Shown: piece by piece, positions 7,261-9,317 of the stretch
How positions within the stretch are numbered: position 1 is the stretch's first letter
Layout: every line of letters starts with the position of its first letter
Source of the DNA: Muricomes sp.
GTDB lineage: Bacteria > Bacillota > Clostridia > Lachnospirales > Lachnospiraceae
Length of the DNA: 9,317 nucleotides
Direction of reading: 5' to 3'
NCBI GenBank assembly: GCA_020024675.1
Contig: JAHHTM010000031.1
Coordinates: 1 to 9,317 of the forward strand
The notes under the pieces: generated by a model
What the model was told of the DNA's origin: nothing
Databases searched by the model: none
What the model saw: only the letters and a program-made list of their open reading frames with translations
Position numbers and translations under genes: made by a program

Positions 7261-7567
7261 TACAGGTATATTACTTACATCTATAGGTTTTTTAGTTGCT
7301 TTGACTAATATTGTGACAGAAGTAGTCAAAAAAGTAACTTGGAACAAAATCCCGACGCAGCTACTTGCAACTATCATTTCAGAGATGCTGACTATATCTT
7401 CTGGGGTGGCTTATTTTCAAATTAAACAGATTAGTATAACATGGTATTTAATTGTTGCCACCATCGTTTTGGGATTGCTGGTGGCTTATGCTGCAATGTT
7501 TGGATTTGAAAAGCTCAAAGAAATTTTAGAATCGTTCGGAGGTATTTCTCATGGAAGAAAGAGATGA
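7241..7567 (+). CDS. Holin-like membrane protein with three predicted segments
   Basis: A 108-residue protein with membrane segments at about residues 10-28, 41-59 and 67-90 (the last around WYLIVATIVLGLLVAYAAMF) and a short charged, cytosolic-looking C-terminus (GFEKLKEILESF ... GRKR). This is the layout of class I phage holins, which assemble into pores in the inner membrane and time lysis. The start ATG 7241 has AGAAAGG at 7225-7231 upstream. It overlaps the preceding gene by 20 bases and the next by 17. It is one of two plausible holin candidates here with the preceding gene; size, topology and position make this the better one. No endolysin gene follows it. Confidence 0.65.
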   Translation: MEKILNDTGILLTSIGFLVALTNIVTEVVKKVTWNKIPTQLLATIISEMLTISSGVAYFQIKQISITWYLIVATIVLGLLVAYAAMFGFEKLKEILESFGGISHGRKR

Positions 7568-7775
7568 GCGTAGGGTAAGAGAAATTGTAGAATCGTATCA
7601 TTTTGTAACACAAAAAGAATGCAACGAAAATAGTGACACCATAGACAGGAAATTATCAAATGATAATGCAAGACTTGCAGTCATGGAGTCACAACAAAAA
7701 ATTAACAATGTATTGACTGGGGCTATTGCAAGTGGAGTTATTGCATTGGTAGTTAAAGTATATTTAGGGGGCTAA
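7551..7775 (+). CDS. XhlA-like small membrane-anchored protein
   Basis: A 74-residue protein with an N-terminal charged helical region (about residues 1-50, including TQKECNENSDTIDRKLSNDNARLAVME spaced like a coiled coil) and one C-terminal membrane segment (about 53-72, NNVLTGAIASGVIALVVKVY). This is the layout of the hemolysin XhlA family, membrane-associated proteins that work with a holin and an endolysin in PBSX-type lysis cassettes. A strong GGAGG at 7538-7542, eight bases from ATG 7551, fixes the start. It overlaps the holin-like gene by 17 bases. Assignment rests on architecture and position, as this family is poorly conserved in sequence. Confidence 0.65.
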   Translation: MEERDERRVREIVESYHFVTQKECNENSDTIDRKLSNDNARLAVMESQQKINNVLTGAIASGVIALVVKVYLGG

Positions 7776-7778
7776 ATT

Positions 7779-8039
7779 ATGAGCTGTGAGGATTGCAAAA
7801 ATATGGCAAGTGTTCCACAGGCGGTGTATGAATACAATATGGAGTATTACAAACGGACATCTATGTGGCAAATGATTATTATTATTATTCTTATCTTTGC
7901 ACTGGTTGGAAGCAATGCAGGCTGGCTATGGTATGAGAGCCAGTTTGAAGATATGGAAGTCACTCAGGAAAACACAGATGGATATAACAACTATATTGGG
8001 AATGATGGAGATATTTTGAATGGCGAAGCAGACGATTAA
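7779..8039 (+). CDS. Single-pass membrane protein with N-terminal CxxC and acidic C-terminal tail
   Basis: An 86-residue protein. The N-terminus MSCEDCKNM holds a CxxC pair. Residues 30-52 (WQMIIIIILIFALVGSNAGWLWY) form one membrane segment, preceded by a basic KR. The ~30-residue C-terminal tail is acidic and asparagine/glycine-rich (NTDGYNNYIGNDGD). By the positive-inside rule the CxxC end should be cytosolic and the acidic tail outside. I associate proteins of this pattern with the end of Lachnospiraceae prophage tail operons, but know no function. AGGGGGC lies about six bases before ATG 7779. The gene overlaps the following mini-gene by 20 bases. Possible roles include a lysis regulator or superinfection-exclusion factor; both are guesses. 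Confidence 0.75.
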   Translation: MSCEDCKNMASVPQAVYEYNMEYYKRTSMWQMIIIIILIFALVGSNAGWLWYESQFEDMEVTQENTDGYNNYIGNDGDILNGEADD

Positions 8040-8139
8040 AATTAGAAGGAGAAAATATGGCGGTAACACTGGTTATATGAAGTGCAATATCTGCCATGGA
8101 ACAGGTAGAGTTAGAAAGCCGGTACGAAAGAAAAAATGA
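8020..8139 (+). CDS. 39-residue basic protein with one CxxCxGxG zinc-knuckle motif
   Basis: ATG 8020 to TGA 8137-8139 encodes a protein that begins MAKQTIKIRRRKYGG, contains MKCNICHGTGRV and ends RKPVRKKK. CNICHGTG is an exact CxxCxGxG, the unit that occurs four times in the DnaJ zinc domain; a single copy cannot fill a four-cysteine site, so zinc binding would need a dimer or a partner. It is strongly basic at both ends, which suggests nucleic acid binding. GGAG at 8007-8010, nine bases before the ATG, supports this start rather than a shorter ATG at 8077. The gene starts 20 bases inside the previous one, and its stop overlaps the next start (ATGA). I associate small proteins of this kind with the position just before a sigma-like gene in Lachnospiraceae prophages. 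Confidence 0.72.
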   Translation: MAKQTIKIRRRKYGGNTGYMKCNICHGTGRVRKPVRKKK

Positions 8140-8345
8140 ATCAATACGTAGAAGATTTATGTCGGAGTGATTGGGAACATCTGATATATGAATGGGTATT
8201 CGATGAGCGTGGGCGAAAAATGTTGGAGCGAAAACTATTGGATGGCTTAACATACAGTGAGATTGCAGAAGAGTTCCACATGAGCGATGAAGGCACAAGA
8301 AAAATCATAAGAAAGTGCAGAAATCAATTATTTAAACACATTTAA
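8136..8345 (+). CDS. Small sigma-70 region 4-type helix-turn-helix protein
   Basis: A 69-residue protein whose residues about 36-62 form a clear helix-turn-helix of the sigma-70 region 4 type: LLDGLTYSEIAEEFHMSDEGTRKIIRK has the usual T-x-x-E-I-A first helix, a short turn and a recognition helix. The N-terminal 35 residues (YVEDLCRSDWEHLIYEWVF) are aromatic and helical, possibly for dimer or RNA polymerase contact. No region 2 is present, so it is not a complete sigma factor. It starts within the stop codon of the zinc-knuckle gene (ATGA). As the last gene of the late operon it may regulate late transcription or act after lysis commitment; ArpU/sigma-like regulators of this size occur in Firmicutes phages. 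The direction of regulation is unknown. Confidence 0.78.
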   Translation: MNQYVEDLCRSDWEHLIYEWVFDERGRKMLERKLLDGLTYSEIAEEFHMSDEGTRKIIRKCRNQLFKHI

Positions 8346-8349
8346 AATT

Positions 8350-8384
8350 ATAAGCAGCAGTGATAATTTAACACTGCTGCTTAT
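8350..8384. terminator. Bidirectional hairpin terminator between converging operons
   Basis: A perfect 13-bp stem (ATAAGCAGCAGTG, 8350-8362, pairing with 8372-8384) encloses a 9-base loop (8363-8371). On the plus strand it is followed by T-rich sequence (TTATATATCTTTAATTTTTTT), and on the minus strand by TAATTTTAAAT. It lies between the stop of the plus-strand operon (8345) and the stop of the minus-strand operon (8385), as expected for a shared terminator. Neither side has an immediate long U-tract, so efficiency is uncertain. Confidence 0.85.
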
Positions 8385-8678
8385 TTATATATCTTTAATT
8401 TTTTTAATGATCTTGTCATACATTGCAGGATGCAACGTTTGTACTACTGACATTAGTTCGTCCATGATTTCCCAGACCTTGACTGATTCTTTCCCGTTGA
8501 TGGAACGTAAAAATTCGCTTGAGCCACCTAGCAAGATGTTTGCCTCTGGTGAAATTGAATACCCACGAAGATGATCTCGCACTGTGTACAAACTTGCAAG
8601 CTGAACACATTCTGACAGGTTATTTCCATGCTGCTCAAAATCGGAAATATATTTTTCTATCTCTTTGACAGTGAACAT
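8385..8678 (-). CDS. Hypothetical protein of the minus-strand prophage cassette
   Basis: A 97-residue soluble protein, mostly helical. The N-terminal half (FTVKEIEKYISDFEQHGNN, CVQLASLYTVRDHLRGY) and C-terminal half (SSEFLRSINGKESVKVWEIM, DELMSVVQTLHPAMYDKII) are joined by a short linker. I associate proteins with this SEFLR...WEIMDELM...LHPAMYDKI pattern with Clostridia prophages, next to a ferritin-like gene, but know no function. ATG 8678 is six bases beyond the stop of the ferritin-like gene, so it is co-transcribed with it; the AGAG upstream is only a weak binding site. It is the last gene before the shared terminator. Confidence 0.7.
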   Translation of the reverse strand: MFTVKEIEKYISDFEQHGNNLSECVQLASLYTVRDHLRGYSISPEANILLGGSSEFLRSINGKESVKVWEIMDELMSVVQTLHPAMYDKIIKKIKDI

Positions 8679-8684
8679 AATCTA

Positions 8685-8993
8685 TTATTCTCTATATTGT
8701 TCTTGATACATCTTAACTTCTTTTACTTCTTCAATCTGTTTTTCATGCAAGTAATCATATACTGCTGACATTGCTACAGGAGGTTCTCCGTGTTCTGAAC
8801 GATATTTCTCAATGAATTTAACAACTTCATCATGCAGCATGTTCATGTGCCTCAGTTCATCTGTTGAAAGGTCATAGAATGTTTTGGCAAGTACTGGATA
8901 TTCTTGTTTGTACTTCACTGCGCATTTTGCGTATTTTTCTGCGTCTTGGATTTCTTCTTCAATCATTTTTGATAATTCTTTGATAATTTTCAT
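8685..8993 (-). CDS. Short ferritin-like helical protein
   Basis: A 102-residue, almost entirely helical protein. Helix 1 carries IEEEIQDAEKYAKCA (E13/E14, D17, E19); helix 2 carries DELRHMNMLHDEV, an E46-x-x-H49 pair as in ferritin-like diiron proteins; helix 3 (LHEKQIEEVKEVKMYQ) offers further glutamates. Classical ferritin-like diiron proteins have four helices and two ExxH motifs; here the fourth helix and second ExxH are missing, so a diiron site would need dimerisation or may be lost. Rubrerythrin-like peroxide scavenging is thus possible but unproven; a structural role is equally possible. AAAGAGG eight bases before ATG 8993 sets the start. It is three bases after the upstream gene and six bases before the downstream one. 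Confidence 0.72.
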   Translation of the reverse strand: MKIIKELSKMIEEEIQDAEKYAKCAVKYKQEYPVLAKTFYDLSTDELRHMNMLHDEVVKFIEKYRSEHGEPPVAMSAVYDYLHEKQIEEVKEVKMYQEQYRE

Positions 8994-8996
8994 TTT

Positions 8997-9317
8997 TTAT
9001 GCCTCTTTAATATATTTATATAATGTTTCAATATCTTGTTTTGTAATCTTGATTCTTCCTAACATTGGGATATTGATATATTCTCCATCTGTACTAAAAT
9101 AATCCATCACCGCGTCGTGTAATGCGTCTATATCAATGTTCCTTTCTTCATCAATAATTCCAAGCATTGCAACAACCTGATTATTTGCATATGCTTCAAT
9201 CGTGTTAGGAAGATTTTTGACAGCCAATGCAACAAATGCACCAGCACCAATTTTCTGCCATCCGTCAAGGTGATTAAGCATTTCGGTGTCTATAAATTTA
9301 ATAAGTCCATTCTGGAC
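8997..9317 (-). CDS. Partial hypothetical protein (5' end beyond right edge)
   Basis: The minus-strand frame is open from the right edge to TAA at 8997-8999, 106 visible residues. ATG 9281 (MLNHLDGW) could be a start, but it has no ribosome binding site and the 12 upstream codons in the window are open with no start codon, so the gene probably begins outside. Visible features are a hydrophobic, alanine-rich helix (KIGAGAFVALAVKNLPNTIEAY), an acidic middle (IIDEERNIDIDALHDAVMDYF) and a short beta/helix end (NIPMLGRIKITKQDIETLYKYI). I associate similar proteins with Clostridia prophages, without known function. It is the first visible gene of the three-gene minus-strand operon, three bases before the ferritin-like gene. 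Confidence 0.68.
   Translation of the reverse strand, partial: VQNGLIKFIDTEMLNHLDGWQKIGAGAFVALAVKNLPNTIEAYANNQVVAMLGIIDEERNIDIDALHDAVMDYFSTDGEYINIPMLGRIKITKQDIETLYKYIKEA

Noticed and set aside
7873..7892. ATT trinucleotide run as a phase-variation tract
   Set aside because: Changes of one repeat unit keep the frame and only add or remove isoleucines in a membrane helix, so an on/off switch is unlikely.
1..9317. CRISPR arrays, tRNA or rRNA genes, insertion sequences, attachment sites
   Set aside because: No regularly spaced direct repeats, no tRNA-like cloverleaf, no transposase and no integrase or flanking duplicated site were recognised by eye.

Overview
The window looks like the late (tail, lysis and end-of-operon) part of a siphovirus prophage or phage of a low-GC Gram-positive host, most likely a Clostridia/Lachnospiraceae-type gut bacterium. 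The basis is an A+T-rich sequence (about 25-35% G+C in most 60-base blocks I counted), strong AGGAGG-type ribosome binding sites, very tight or overlapping genes, and protein families I associate with Lachnospiraceae and Clostridia prophages. The assignment to a host group is inference from family resemblance. No search was run.

Layout, plus strand (1-8345). The window opens inside a small gene of the tail-assembly region (2-259, 5' end missing). Next come the tape measure protein (259-3342), a distal tail protein (3335-4180), a Gp37-like tail/baseplate protein (4161-5177), a large fibre or receptor-binding protein (5178-6647), a small fibre-associated protein (6659-6925) and a 36-residue CD1375-like mini-protein (6918-7028). 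Four short membrane proteins follow (7015-7260, 7241-7567, 7551-7775, 7779-8039). They include a three-segment holin-like protein and an XhlA-like protein. The series ends with a 39-residue basic protein carrying one CxxCxGxG knuckle (8020-8139) and a 69-residue helix-turn-helix protein of sigma-70 region 4 type (8136-8345). Almost every junction is an overlap or a gap of a few bases, so this reads as one translationally coupled late operon.

A perfect 13-bp hairpin (8350-8384) separates this operon from a converging minus-strand operon of three small genes (8997 to beyond the right edge, 8685-8993, 8385-8678). The middle gene encodes a short ferritin-like helical protein. The other two are conserved-looking proteins of unknown function.

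How the parts work together: the tape measure sets tail length. The distal tail protein and Gp37-like protein build the tail tip, and the fibre and its small partner presumably bind the host. The membrane proteins would permeabilise or remodel the membrane at lysis. No endolysin is present, so it must lie outside the window or be missing.

Main points of interest: (1) the tape measure frame is interrupted by a single in-frame TGA at 469-471, with the same frame open on both sides, so the prophage may be newly defective or the base may be an error; (2) a G+C-rich block lies in the middle of the fibre gene, flanked by A+T-rich ends, suggesting mosaic exchange of the host-binding head; (3) a zinc-knuckle mini-protein and a sigma-like HTH protein are coupled at the end of the late operon; (4) a ferritin-like gene sits in a converging cassette. 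I did not find an entirely new system of clear function.
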